NCBI RefSeq assembly: GCF_039524015.1
Contig: NZ_BAAAGF010000003.1
Coordinates: 443,002-507,001 of the forward strand
Direction of reading: 5' to 3'
Origin: Gaetbulibacter_B jejuensis
Lineage (GTDB): Bacteria > Bacteroidota > Bacteroidia > Flavobacteriales > Flavobacteriaceae
Length of the DNA: 64,000 bases
Shown here: in pieces, positions 56,301-63,919 of the stretch
How positions within the stretch are numbered: the first letter of the stretch is position 1
How the letters are laid out: the number at the start of each line of letters is the position of its first letter
The notes under the pieces: model-generated
Seen by the model: only the letters and a program-made list of their open reading frames with translations
Databases searched by the model: none
What the model was told of the DNA's origin: nothing
Translations under genes and position numbers: made by a program

Positions 56301-56762
56301 ATGAACAGAAATCAGAGAAACATATTAGCTGAAAACCTTCGACACTATCTATCTGGAACAATAACTAACTTTGAGTTTATGAATAGAATTGAGCCTATTT
56401 ACCCAACAGACGATAAAGGAATTCGAGCAATTGAAAGCGAATTTTGGTTTTACTACGATGATTTAAGGGAACACAGAAATCTCGGAAAACATAAGTTGAC
56501 TGATGAAACGGAAAAATACATCAAACGATTTATTCTATTTCTAAAATCGGACAACGAATACGAATGGAAAGACCAAAAGTTTCCGAATCCCATTAAATGG
56601 TTTTTAAATTTAATAACGTTCGGAATTTATTCTAAATATTCGGACGAAAAAGAATTGGAAAACATTGAAGATGGAGACGAAAGAGTATGGCCATTTTTTC
56701 GACAATCTGAATTTGAAAAAGAAATTAATGAACCAAAATATCTGAATAAAAAAACAACCTAA
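56301..56762 (+). CDS. Small soluble accessory protein, function unknown
   Basis: From ATG at 56301 the product is 153 residues; an earlier ATG at 56277 adds eight residues. It is acidic, with no signal peptide, and carries the segment EYEWKDQKFPNPIKW near the middle. The reading frame uses codons such as TCG, CGA and GAC more than neighbouring genes appear to. No family is recognised. It is the third accessory gene of the patch. Confidence 0.65.
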   Translation: MNRNQRNILAENLRHYLSGTITNFEFMNRIEPIYPTDDKGIRAIESEFWFYYDDLREHRNLGKHKLTDETEKYIKRFILFLKSDNEYEWKDQKFPNPIKWFLNLITFGIYSKYSDEKELENIEDGDERVWPFFRQSEFEKEINEPKYLNKKTT

Positions 56763-56766
56763 AAGT

Positions 56767-57456
56767 TTAAGATATTTTAATTTTTAAATACTTTGTTTCA
56801 GATATATACTCTAATAATGCATAAATAAACAATGCAATTCCTAGCATTTCCAATAACTCCTCAATGGTATAGAAAAAGCAGTACCAAAAATTAGAAACAC
56901 CGTATAGCTCATCAAAATATCCTGAAACCGCTTCAAAAACAATAGCTCCTGTTATAAAAATGAGTCCTGATACAACAAACAACTTTTTGGTTTCAATTGG
57001 CAATCTATTAAACCATTTTATATAAAAAACAGCTATTATTAAAAACAATATGGCATAAGGTATGTACCAAGAGTAGTATAAGAGTCCTGTAGTTTGTAAT
57101 AAATTATGTGTCGGGTTCCATAAATATTCATGTATTCTAGTAAACTCGTCAACTGCTAAAAACAAAAACACAAAAGATAACCCTAACCAATCGATATATT
57201 TAAGGTTCCTTTTCTTATTTCGCATTGCAATAATTAAAAGCAACAAACTAGCTATTGATATAGCTAACGTAGAGTAAAATGTTGGTAGGTTTTCTTCTAA
57301 ATCAAAATCAAAAAAGACGATTATAATTTCAACTATTCGAGGTTTGGGAAAATCACTGAATTTTAAAAAATTAACAATTATATTACCAATTAATAATAAA
57401 AAAATAACAATTAATAACTTCTTAAAAAAAAACTCAGGTTTTATTTTAAACTTCAT
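56767..57456 (-). CDS. Multi-pass membrane protein, function unknown
   Basis: The 229-residue protein has about six hydrophobic helices with a charged N-terminus (KFKIKPEFFFKK). Residues such as DEFTRIHEYLWNP in a loop and FYTIEELLEMLGIALF near the C-terminus are distinctive but do not identify a family. It converges with the last accessory gene and ends four bases from its stop. It may also be accessory. Confidence 0.6.
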   Translation of the reverse strand: MKFKIKPEFFFKKLLIVIFLLLIGNIIVNFLKFSDFPKPRIVEIIIVFFDFDLEENLPTFYSTLAISIASLLLLIIAMRNKKRNLKYIDWLGLSFVFLFLAVDEFTRIHEYLWNPTHNLLQTTGLLYYSWYIPYAILFLIIAVFYIKWFNRLPIETKKLFVVSGLIFITGAIVFEAVSGYFDELYGVSNFWYCFFYTIEELLEMLGIALFIYALLEYISETKYLKIKIS

Positions 57457-57716
57457 AACGCTACACTTTAAAATCCTTCTTCAAGCATTAATTTATATGC
57501 TTTCACTCCATTTATCACTAAAACAATATTTGCTTTTTTATTCTGAATCCTCAAAAACACCGACAAAAAGCACGTTTTTTTGTTTAAAAGATATTTTTTT
57601 AACAAAAATTATTGCAAAACATCAATATTAGACCCATGAAACATCTATAAATTATTGAATCCATACTATTTATAATTGAAGTTGATTACCTCCTAAAAAC
57701 ATAATCTAATTAAACC

Positions 57717-57724
57717 TATCTTTG
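57717..57724 (+). promoter_or_regulatory. Putative -7 promoter box of trmD
   Basis: TATCTTTG matches TAnnTTTG exactly, 17 bases before the trmD ATG. No -33 at usual spacing is seen. Confidence 0.5.
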
Positions 57725-57741
57725 CAGCCAATACTTAAAAC

Positions 57742-58419
57742 ATGCGCATAGATATTATAACCGTTTTACCTGAGCTATTAAGTAGTCCGTTTGAAGCCTC
57801 TATACTTAAACGAGCTATTGATGCTAACTTGGTAGAAGTTCATTTTCATAACCTTAGAGATTACACAACCGATAATTACAAGTCTGTAGACGACTATCAG
57901 TTTGGTGGTGGAGCAGGAATGGTCATGATGATTGAACCTATTGACAAATGTATTTCTGGTTTACAAGCACAACGCAAGTATGATGAAATTATTTATATGA
58001 CACCTGATGGTGAACGCTTAAACCAAGGTATTGCTAACCAACTGTCCTTACACGAAAACATTATTATATTATGTGGTCATTATAAAGGTGTTGATCAACG
58101 CGTACGTGATAAGTTTATTACCAAAGAAATTTCAATTGGCGATTATGTGTTATCTGGTGGCGAGTTAGGAGCTGCTGTATTATGCGATGCTGTAATACGT
58201 TTAATTCCTGGTGTATTGGGTAATGAAACCTCTGCCCTAACCGATTCGTTTCAGGATAATCTTTTAGCACCTCCAATATATACTAGACCTCGTGAGTATA
58301 AAGGTATGCAAGTACCTGAAATTTTGTTTAGTGGTAATTTCCCTGAAATTGAAAAATGGCGCGAAGAACAAGCCTACAAGCGTACACAAGAGCGCAGACC
58401 TGATTTATTAGAGGAGTAA
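57742..58419 (+). CDS. trmD: tRNA (guanine-37-N1)-methyltransferase
   Basis: The 225-residue enzyme methylates G37 of tRNAs, guarding reading frame. The SPOUT knot motifs GGGAGMVMMIEP and SGGELGAAVLCD, and YVLSGGE, are clear. It is followed by an interspersed repeat and then rplS, an order common to bacterial trmD/rplS clusters. Confidence 0.97.
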   Translation: MRIDIITVLPELLSSPFEASILKRAIDANLVEVHFHNLRDYTTDNYKSVDDYQFGGGAGMVMMIEPIDKCISGLQAQRKYDEIIYMTPDGERLNQGIANQLSLHENIIILCGHYKGVDQRVRDKFITKEISIGDYVLSGGELGAAVLCDAVIRLIPGVLGNETSALTDSFQDNLLAPPIYTRPREYKGMQVPEILFSGNFPEIEKWREEQAYKRTQERRPDLLEE

Positions 58420-58470
58420 CACAATATTAAATATCCTTCTTAAAAGTGAAAGACTAGGTAGTGTTATTGT

Positions 58471-58579
58471 GTTAAGGATAGAAATGGCATCCTTTTTACG
58501 TCAGTCAAGGCTTGACGAAGACACGTAAAAAGATACAATGGATAGCCTGACCAAGACAAGTGTTTACACTTTGGCTTGG
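58471..58579. repeat. Interspersed hairpin repeat R, copy 1 (inverted)
   Basis: The region GTTAAGGATAGAAATGGC to AGCCTGACC matches the reverse complement of 62680-62758, with shared words GGCATCCTTTTT and AAAAAGAT. It holds a 10-bp stem CTTTTTACGT/ACGTAAAAAG and a second hairpin CCAAG...CTTGG around AAGTGT/ACACTT at 58551-58579. Confidence 0.75.
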
Positions 58580-58606
58580 GAACACCAAAAAATTATTAAT
58601 TATTAA

Positions 58607-58636
58607 TTGTACGTTAGTATTTATTAATTATCTTTG
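58607..58636 (+). promoter_or_regulatory. Promoter of rplS
   Basis: TTG at 58607-58609 and TATCTTTG at 58629-58636 are separated by 19 bases, fitting the Bacteroidota -33/-7 layout. The transcript would have a leader of about 70 bases before the rplS ATG at 58711. Confidence 0.65.
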
Positions 58637-58652
58637 CAGCCAATTTCAGATT

Positions 58653-58693
58653 AACCTCTGGCGAGATCCGTGAATGTTGGTTTGAATCAACCA
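58653..58693 (+). promoter_or_regulatory. Candidate rplS (L19) leader structure
   Basis: The stretch AACC (58653-58656) can pair with GGTT (58679-58682), and the same GGTT can pair with AACC (58689-58692), extended to a five-base stem TGGTT/AACCA. The two pairings exclude each other, a typical switch layout. From memory, a flavobacterial L19 leader has been described; I cannot confirm a match. Confidence 0.45.
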
Positions 58694-58710
58694 TTTTAAA
58701 ATTAAACAAA

Positions 58711-59061
58711 ATGAATTCTTTAGTAAAATTTGTACAAGACGAATTTGTAACAAGAAAAGACTTACCTGAATTTGGTGCAGGTGATACAATTACTGTATAC
58801 TACGAAATTAAAGAAGGTAGTAAAACACGTACTCAGTTTTTTAAAGGTGTAGTATTACAACGTAAAGGATCTGGTACTTCTGAAACATTTACCATTAGAA
58901 AAATGTCTGGAACAATTGGTGTAGAGCGTATTTTCCCAATTAACTTACCAGCACTTCAAAAAATTGAAGTTAACAAAAGAGGTAAAGTTAGACGTGCAAG
59001 AATTTACTACTTTAGAGGTCTTACTGGTAAAAAAGCAAGAATTAAAGAAGTTAGAAAATAA
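58711..59061 (+). CDS. rplS: 50S ribosomal protein L19
   Basis: The 116-residue basic protein shows the L19 segments LPEFGAGDTITVYY and KKARIKEVRK. It binds 23S rRNA at the subunit interface. It has its own promoter and a strong terminator at 59081, so it forms a single-gene unit in this genome. Confidence 0.97.
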   Translation: MNSLVKFVQDEFVTRKDLPEFGAGDTITVYYEIKEGSKTRTQFFKGVVLQRKGSGTSETFTIRKMSGTIGVERIFPINLPALQKIEVNKRGKVRRARIYYFRGLTGKKARIKEVRK

Positions 59062-59080
59062 GCACTTCAAACCATATAAT

Positions 59081-59111
59081 AAAAAAGCCTTGATACTCTC
59101 AAGGCTTTTTT
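59081..59111 (+). terminator. Terminator after rplS
   Basis: A 13-bp stem AAAAAAGCCTTGA/TCAAGGCTTTTTT with a five-base loop lies 19 bases after the rplS stop. Confidence 0.95.
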
Positions 59112-59112
59112 A

Positions 59113-59717
59113 TTAACCATTGTTAATAACTTCGGTTCATAAATGGTTGATATCTAATGGTCTAAAAAATTTGCAATTTTCATTTCTTGACCTATATTAG
59201 CTAAACGATTAAACAACAACCTTGAGTTGGTCACCATAAAAAAGGTGTTAATGTTAAAGTCGGAATAAAGTAACGTTCTTTATAAAATTGTTTTTTGAGG
59301 TTTTGAAACAGCATGTGTATGCATGATTAAGTTGAAAAACCATGAAGCTTTTAAAAGTACTGTATGTTTAGGCAGACAAAAACTAGAAAAGTGGAAAGTA
59401 CTCGAAGGTAACAGGAACGAAAGCGAATGTTAAGATAGGTGCAATGTTTTGAAAAGTAAGTAACGTGAAAACGAAGCTTAACAGACAAAACATCAAGAAA
59501 AACAATTAAACTGAAACATTGAATAACAAGTCAATACATTTTGAAAGTTATAGAGATGTTTCATTGATACTGTGAAACTTGAATTGAAAAAGACGATTGT
59601 GAATGTAAATTCCAATACGGCTGATTTAGCAGAAGTGTTAATTAGATCACGTAGTAACAGTTTCAGAGAAAGCCATGTCAAGGTAGTTAGCTACAATGAT
59701 ATGGCTTTTGTTTTTTT
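59113..59717 (+). ncRNA. Candidate structured noncoding RNA ending in an intrinsic terminator
   Basis: This 605-base stretch has no convincing gene, is purine-rich on the plus strand and ends in the strong terminator at 59669-59717. Complementary words include CAATGTTT (59442) with AAACATTG (59514), CTGAAAC (59511) with GTTTCAG (59660), TGTTAAG (59428) with CTTAACA (59477), and TGTTTTG (59445) with CAAAACA (59486); the last two pairs interleave and could form a pseudoknot. It is not tmRNA or RNase P RNA, whose hallmark sequences are absent. The 5' end is unknown. Confidence 0.45.
59669..59717 (+). terminator. Intrinsic terminator closing the gene-free stretch
   Basis: Eight outer pairs (59669-59676 with 59701-59708), then G-U and three more pairs, a 2x2 internal loop, and GTAG/CTAC around TTAG, followed by a run of T residues to 59717. 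The upstream partner is not rplS, which has its own terminator, so another transcript must end here. Confidence 0.9.
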
Positions 59718-59722
59718 ACACC

Positions 59723-59730
59723 TATATTTG
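59723..59730 (+). promoter_or_regulatory. Putative -7 promoter box of the pentapeptide gene
   Basis: TATATTTG matches TAnnTTTG, 17 bases before the ATG at 59748, directly after the terminator. Confidence 0.5.
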
Positions 59731-59747
59731 ATGTTTTAAACAATAAT

Positions 59748-60320
59748 ATGGACCTACCACTACTCTTAGATAAAACATTTAGCGCTGAAAACTACACAAA
59801 AACCCTTTTACCTAAAGCTGAATACGACAATTGCTCGTTTATAGATTGTGATTTTTCTAATGCTGATGTCTCAAATATTAGTTTCCTGGAGTGTGAGTTT
59901 ACCAATTGTAACTTTAGTAATGCTAACATAAAACATACTACTTTCAATAATGTACAGTTCAACAATTGTAAACTTTTAGGGCTCCACTTTCATGATTGTA
60001 ATGATTTTTTATTATCCTTTACATTCAATTCCTGTAGTTTAAATCTAGCTTCATTTACAAATCTAAATATTAAAGACACTCCTTTTTTAAACTGTAATTT
60101 ACAGCAAGTAGATTTTACAAAAACCAATATTTCTAAAGCAATCTTTACGGATTGTGATCTTAAAAATGCTGTTTTTGATAACACCAACCTTGAAAAAGCC
60201 GACTTAAGGTCGGCAATTAACTACAGCATCAATCCAGAAATTAATAATATTAATCAAGCAAAATTTTCAAAAGAGCAAATTTTTGGGCTTTTAAACACAT
60301 ACAATATCATAATTGAATAA
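59748..60320 (+). CDS. Pentapeptide repeat protein
   Basis: The 190-residue protein consists mainly of repeats of the type A(N/D)LxF, such as CDFSNADVSNISFLECEF and CNFSNANIKHTTF, which form a right-handed beta-helix. Related proteins include Qnr- and McbG-type gyrase protectors, but no such activity can be inferred from sequence. It is transcribed alone. Confidence 0.9.
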   Translation: MDLPLLLDKTFSAENYTKTLLPKAEYDNCSFIDCDFSNADVSNISFLECEFTNCNFSNANIKHTTFNNVQFNNCKLLGLHFHDCNDFLLSFTFNSCSLNLASFTNLNIKDTPFLNCNLQQVDFTKTNISKAIFTDCDLKNAVFDNTNLEKADLRSAINYSINPEINNINQAKFSKEQIFGLLNTYNIIIE

Positions 60321-60358
60321 TTGCCTATAAACTACAAGGGATAGCCACTTGAAATTAT

Positions 60359-60366
60359 TATATTTG
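60359..60366 (+). promoter_or_regulatory. Putative -7 promoter box of isocitrate dehydrogenase
   Basis: TATATTTG matches TAnnTTTG, 49 bases before the ATG at 60416. No convincing -33 is seen. Confidence 0.4.
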
Positions 60367-60415
60367 CAAGATTTTAAAAATACAAAGTTCATAAATAGAT
60401 AAAATTTAACAACAA

Positions 60416-62641
60416 ATGACAAAATCTTCTACTATATTTTATACAAAAACAGATGAAGCTCCAGCGTTGGCAACTCAATCTTTTTTACCAATTGTAAAAG
60501 CATTTACAAAATCGTCTGGAATTACTATAGAAACTAAAGATATCTCATTAGCAGGAAGAATTTTAGCAACCTTCCCTGACTTTTTAAAAGAAGACCAAAA
60601 AGTAGAAGACGCCTTAGCTAAACTAGGTGAACTTGTTAAATTACCTGAAACAAATATTATTAAATTACCTAATATTAGTGCTTCAATTCCGCAATTAACA
60701 GCTGCAATTAAAGAACTTCAAGAAAGAGGTTACAATGTACCTAACTATCCTGAAGATCCTCAAAATGACGAAGAAAGAGCTATCAAAGCACGATATGACA
60801 AAATTAAAGGGAGTGCTGTAAACCCTGTGTTACGTGAAGGTAACTCAGACAGACGTGCACCTAAAGCGGTAAAAAACTACGCTAAGAAAAATCCACATTC
60901 AATGGGAGCTTGGAGTTCAGACTCTAAAACTCATGTTGCTACAATGACTGAAGGAGATTTTGCACACAACGAAAAATCACTTACACTAGATAACGATACT
61001 AGCATAAAAATTGTTCATACAGACCAAAATGGTAATGAAACCATTTTAAAAGATAGTTTCCCAATTTTAAAAGGTGAAATCATTGATGGTACTGTAATGC
61101 ACAAAAAAGCATTATTAAACTTTTTACAAGAACAAGTTAAAGACGCCAAAGCACAAGGAGTACTTTTTTCGTTACACATGAAAGCTACAATGATGAAGGT
61201 GTCTGACCCTATTATTTTTGGTCATGCAGTAAGAGTATTTTTTGCTAATGTGTATGAAAAATATGGAGATATTCTTGAAGAAATTGGTGTAGAAGAAAAT
61301 AACGGATTTGGTAACCTTGTGTCTAAATTAGAAAAATTACCAGCCGACAAAAAAGCTTTAATCGAAGCTGAAATTAACGAAGCTTTCAATAATGGTCCTG
61401 CAGTAGCTATGGTAAATAGTGATAAAGGTATTACTAACCTACATGTACCAAGCGATGTTATTATTGACGCTTCAATGCCTGCAATGATACGTACTTCAGG
61501 TCAAATGTGGAATGCCGAAGGAAAACAACAAGATACTAAAGCTGTAATTCCTGATAGTAGTTATGCTGGTATTTACACAGCTACAATCGATTTTTGTAAA
61601 AAACATGGTGCTTTTGACCCAACAACAATGGGAACAGTTCCTAACGTTGGTTTAATGGCTCAAAAAGCTGAAGAATATGGATCGCACGACAAGACGTTTG
61701 AAATTACTTCTAACGGAACAGTAAAAGTTGTTGATGCATCAGGAAACACATTAATGGAGCACACAGTTGAAGCTGGTGATATCTGGAGAATGTGTCAAAC
61801 TAAAGATTTACCAATTCAAGACTGGGTTAAACTTGCAGTAACTAGAGCAAGAGCATCACAAACCCCAGCAATTTTCTGGTTAAACGAAAATCGTGCTCAC
61901 GATGCAGAGTTAATCAAAAAAGTTAACCAATATTTACCACAACACGATACTTCTGGATTAGATCTAAGAATTTTAGACCCAATTGCTGCAACGCAATTCA
62001 CACTAGAACGTATTAAGGAAGGAAAAGATACCATTTCAGTAACAGGGAACGTATTAAGAGACTACCTTACAGACCTTTTCCCAATATTAGAAGTAGGTAC
62101 AAGTGCAAAAATGCTATCTATCGTACCATTAATGAATGGTGGTGGTTTGTTCGAAACTGGTGCTGGTGGATCAGCTCCAAAGCACGTACAACAACTATTA
62201 GAAGAAAACCATTTACGTTGGGATTCTCTAGGTGAATTCTTAGCCTTAGCGGTTTCTTTAGAGCATTTAAGCGAAACTTTCAACAATAAGAAAGCCCAAG
62301 TTTTAGCTGACACTTTAGATGAAGCAACCGGAAAACTCTTAGAAAACGGTAAAGGACCTTCAAGAAAATGTGGCGAGTTAGACAATCGTGGGAGTCACTT
62401 CTACCTGTCAATGTATTGGGCTCAAGCTTTGGCTAATCAGTCAAACGACAGCGAACTAAAAACTATGTTCTCACCAGTTGCTAAAGCTCTTACCGAAAAC
62501 GAAACCAAAATTGTTGACGAGCTAAATGCAGTTCAAGGTCAAACAACAAATATTGGAGGCTATTACCTAACCGAAGACGACATCGAAAGCAAAGTAATGC
62601 GACCAAGCAGCACCTTCAACAATATTATAAACTCAATTTAA
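60416..62641 (+). CDS. NADP-dependent isocitrate dehydrogenase, monomeric type
   Basis: The 741-residue enzyme is the long single-chain isocitrate dehydrogenase, distinct from the ordinary 400-residue dimeric type. Segments HSMGAWSSDSKTHVATM, LHMKATMMKVSDPI and FETGAGGSAPKHVQQ are characteristic. It oxidises isocitrate to 2-oxoglutarate in the citric acid cycle with NADP. A terminator and an interspersed repeat follow. Confidence 0.97.
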   Translation: MTKSSTIFYTKTDEAPALATQSFLPIVKAFTKSSGITIETKDISLAGRILATFPDFLKEDQKVEDALAKLGELVKLPETNIIKLPNISASIPQLTAAIKELQERGYNVPNYPEDPQNDEERAIKARYDKIKGSAVNPVLREGNSDRRAPKAVKNYAKKNPHSMGAWSSDSKTHVATMTEGDFAHNEKSLTLDNDTSIKIVHTDQNGNETILKDSFPILKGEIIDGTVMHKKALLNFLQEQVKDAKAQGVLFSLHMKATMMKVSDPIIFGHAVRVFFANVYEKYGDILEEIGVEENNGFGNLVSKLEKLPADKKALIEAEINEAFNNGPAVAMVNSDKGITNLHVPSDVIIDASMPAMIRTSGQMWNAEGKQQDTKAVIPDSSYAGIYTATIDFCKKHGAFDPTTMGTVPNVGLMAQKAEEYGSHDKTFEITSNGTVKVVDASGNTLMEHTVEAGDIWRMCQTKDLPIQDWVKLAVTRARASQTPAIFWLNENRAHDAELIKKVNQYLPQHDTSGLDLRILDPIAATQFTLERIKEGKDTISVTGNVLRDYLTDLFPILEVGTSAKMLSIVPLMNGGGLFETGAGGSAPKHVQQLLEENHLRWDSLGEFLALAVSLEHLSETFNNKKAQVLADTLDEATGKLLENGKGPSRKCGELDNRGSHFYLSMYWAQALANQSNDSELKTMFSPVAKALTENETKIVDELNAVQGQTTNIGGYYLTEDDIESKVMRPSSTFNNIINSI

Positions 62642-62645
62642 TATA

Positions 62646-62672
62646 AGAGCTCCTTTAATTAGGAGCTTTTTT
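62646..62672 (+). terminator. Terminator after isocitrate dehydrogenase
   Basis: A 7-bp stem AGCTCCT/AGGAGCT (62648-62654 with 62661-62667) is followed by TTTTTT, starting a few bases after the stop. Confidence 0.9.
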
Positions 62673-62679
62673 ATTTTTA

Positions 62680-62758
62680 GGGCGTTACCCTTCGGGTCAT
62701 GCTGTCCGTTATATCTTTTTTGTAAAACAAAAAAGGATGCCACTACCATCATTAACGC
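62680..62758. repeat. Interspersed hairpin repeat R, copy 2
   Basis: The region from GGGCGTTACCC to CATTAACGC, with ATATCTTTTTTG and CAAAAAAGGATGCC inside, matches the copy at 58471-58552 in reverse orientation. From memory, the GGGCGTT...AACGC form is a common intergenic repeat of Flavobacteriia. Confidence 0.8.
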
Positions 62759-62772
62759 AGCAAAAAAATCAT

Positions 62773-62780
62773 TATTTTTG
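62773..62780 (+). promoter_or_regulatory. Putative -7 box directly before murQ
   Basis: TATTTTTG is a full TAnnTTTG match ending four bases before the ATG at 62785, implying a leaderless or near-leaderless transcript. A -33 element is not clear. Confidence 0.4.
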
Positions 62781-62784
62781 AGCT

Positions 62785-63603
62785 ATGGACTTTACAAAAA
62801 CCACAGAGCAAGATTCCAATTACAATCATCTAGAAAAGATGACAGTAAACCAGTTATTGACTAACATCAACAACGAAGACAAAACAGTCCCAATGGCTGT
62901 TGAAAAAGCAATTACTCAAATTGAAGCACTCGTAAAAGTAATAGTTCAAAAATTAAAAAATGGAGGTCGATTATTTTACATAGGAGCTGGCACAAGTGGC
63001 AGACTTGGAATTGTTGACGCGTCAGAATGTCCTCCAACATTTGGTGTCTCACACAATTTAGTTATAGCTTTAATTGCAGGAGGAGATACAGCAATAAGAA
63101 AAGCGGTAGAATTCGCTGAAGACTCAAAAGACCAAGCATGGAAAGACTTAAAGGAATATGAAGTCTCTAAAAAAGATGTAGTCGTTGGTATTGCAGCATC
63201 TGGTACAACACCTTATGTTATTGGTGGTTTAGAAAAATGTAATGAAGAAGGCATCGTAACTGGATGCATAACCTGTAATTATAAAAGTCCATTGTCACTT
63301 ACAGCTCAATTTCCTATAGAAATTATTGTTGGTCCAGAGTTTGTTACAGGAAGCTCAAGAATGAAAGCAGGAACAGCTCAAAAACTTGTTTTAAACATGA
63401 TTACAACAACCACTATGATTCAACTTGGCCATGTTAAAGGAAACAAAATGGTAGATATGCAATTGAGCAACAATAAGCTAGTTGATAGAGGTACAAAAAT
63501 GATCATGAGCGAACTTAACATTCAGCAAGAGGAAGCACAACACTTACTAAATAAACATAAAAGTGTACGCTTAGCTATTCAAAACTATAAGCATGGAAAC
63601 TAA
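62785..63603 (+). CDS. murQ: N-acetylmuramic acid 6-phosphate etherase
   Basis: The 272-residue enzyme cuts the lactyl ether of MurNAc 6-phosphate, recycling cell-wall sugar. The SIS domain carries GAGTSGRLG and ASGTTPYV, and DASECPPTFG holds the catalytic acid region. It fits the wall-recycling genes elsewhere in the window, and overlaps the next gene by 11 bases. Confidence 0.96.
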   Translation: MDFTKTTEQDSNYNHLEKMTVNQLLTNINNEDKTVPMAVEKAITQIEALVKVIVQKLKNGGRLFYIGAGTSGRLGIVDASECPPTFGVSHNLVIALIAGGDTAIRKAVEFAEDSKDQAWKDLKEYEVSKKDVVVGIAASGTTPYVIGGLEKCNEEGIVTGCITCNYKSPLSLTAQFPIEIIVGPEFVTGSSRMKAGTAQKLVLNMITTTTMIQLGHVKGNKMVDMQLSNNKLVDRGTKMIMSELNIQQEEAQHLLNKHKSVRLAIQNYKHGN

Positions 63604-63823
63604 ACGAACAAATAAAGAAGTTTTAATACAAGGCCTAAAAAAAATGGGACTCTCTTTATTGTGTATGTTCCTTGGTCCTACTCTAATTTACATCGCATTT
63701 AGCAATCAAGAAAAACCACTCTATATTCCTATTTTAATTATTGGATGTTTAATCTGTGGGTTAGCTATTTTTTTTGCTTTTAAAGGCTTAAAAACTATTC
63801 TAGATAGTATGTTTAATAATTAG
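63593..63823 (+). CDS. Small DUF6095-like membrane protein
   Basis: The 76-residue product has two hydrophobic helices (about 18-36 and 45-66) and a lysine-rich N-terminus. It overlaps the end of murQ by 11 bases, suggesting coupled translation. Family naming is from memory; function unknown. Confidence 0.7.
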   Translation: METKRTNKEVLIQGLKKMGLSLLCMFLGPTLIYIAFSNQEKPLYIPILIIGCLICGLAIFFAFKGLKTILDSMFNN

Positions 63824-63883
63824 TAATTATACTATAATTTATTCTTAACAAATATCATCTATCATAACCCTTAAAAACAAAAA

Positions 63884-63913
63884 AAAAGCATTCATAAAAT
63901 TATGAATGCTTTT
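63884..63913. terminator. Bidirectional terminator between the DUF6095 gene and the rRNA operon
   Basis: A 13-bp stem (63884-63896 with 63901-63913) with loop AAAT has A-run on its left and T-run on its right, serving convergent transcripts. Confidence 0.9.
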
Positions 63914-63919
63914 CTAAAA

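Noticed and set aside
57344..57631. A 95-codon plus-strand frame between the membrane gene and trmD
   Set aside because: It mostly mirrors the 5' end of the minus-strand membrane gene, has low-complexity sequence and no family pattern.
59493..59681. A 62-codon minus-strand frame in the gene-free stretch
   Set aside because: It is antisense to the terminator-closed transcript and ends in the terminator stem; composition is explained by the purine-rich plus strand.
59113..59717. tmRNA, RNase P RNA or signal recognition RNA
   Set aside because: None of their conserved words or terminal sequences are present in the stretch.
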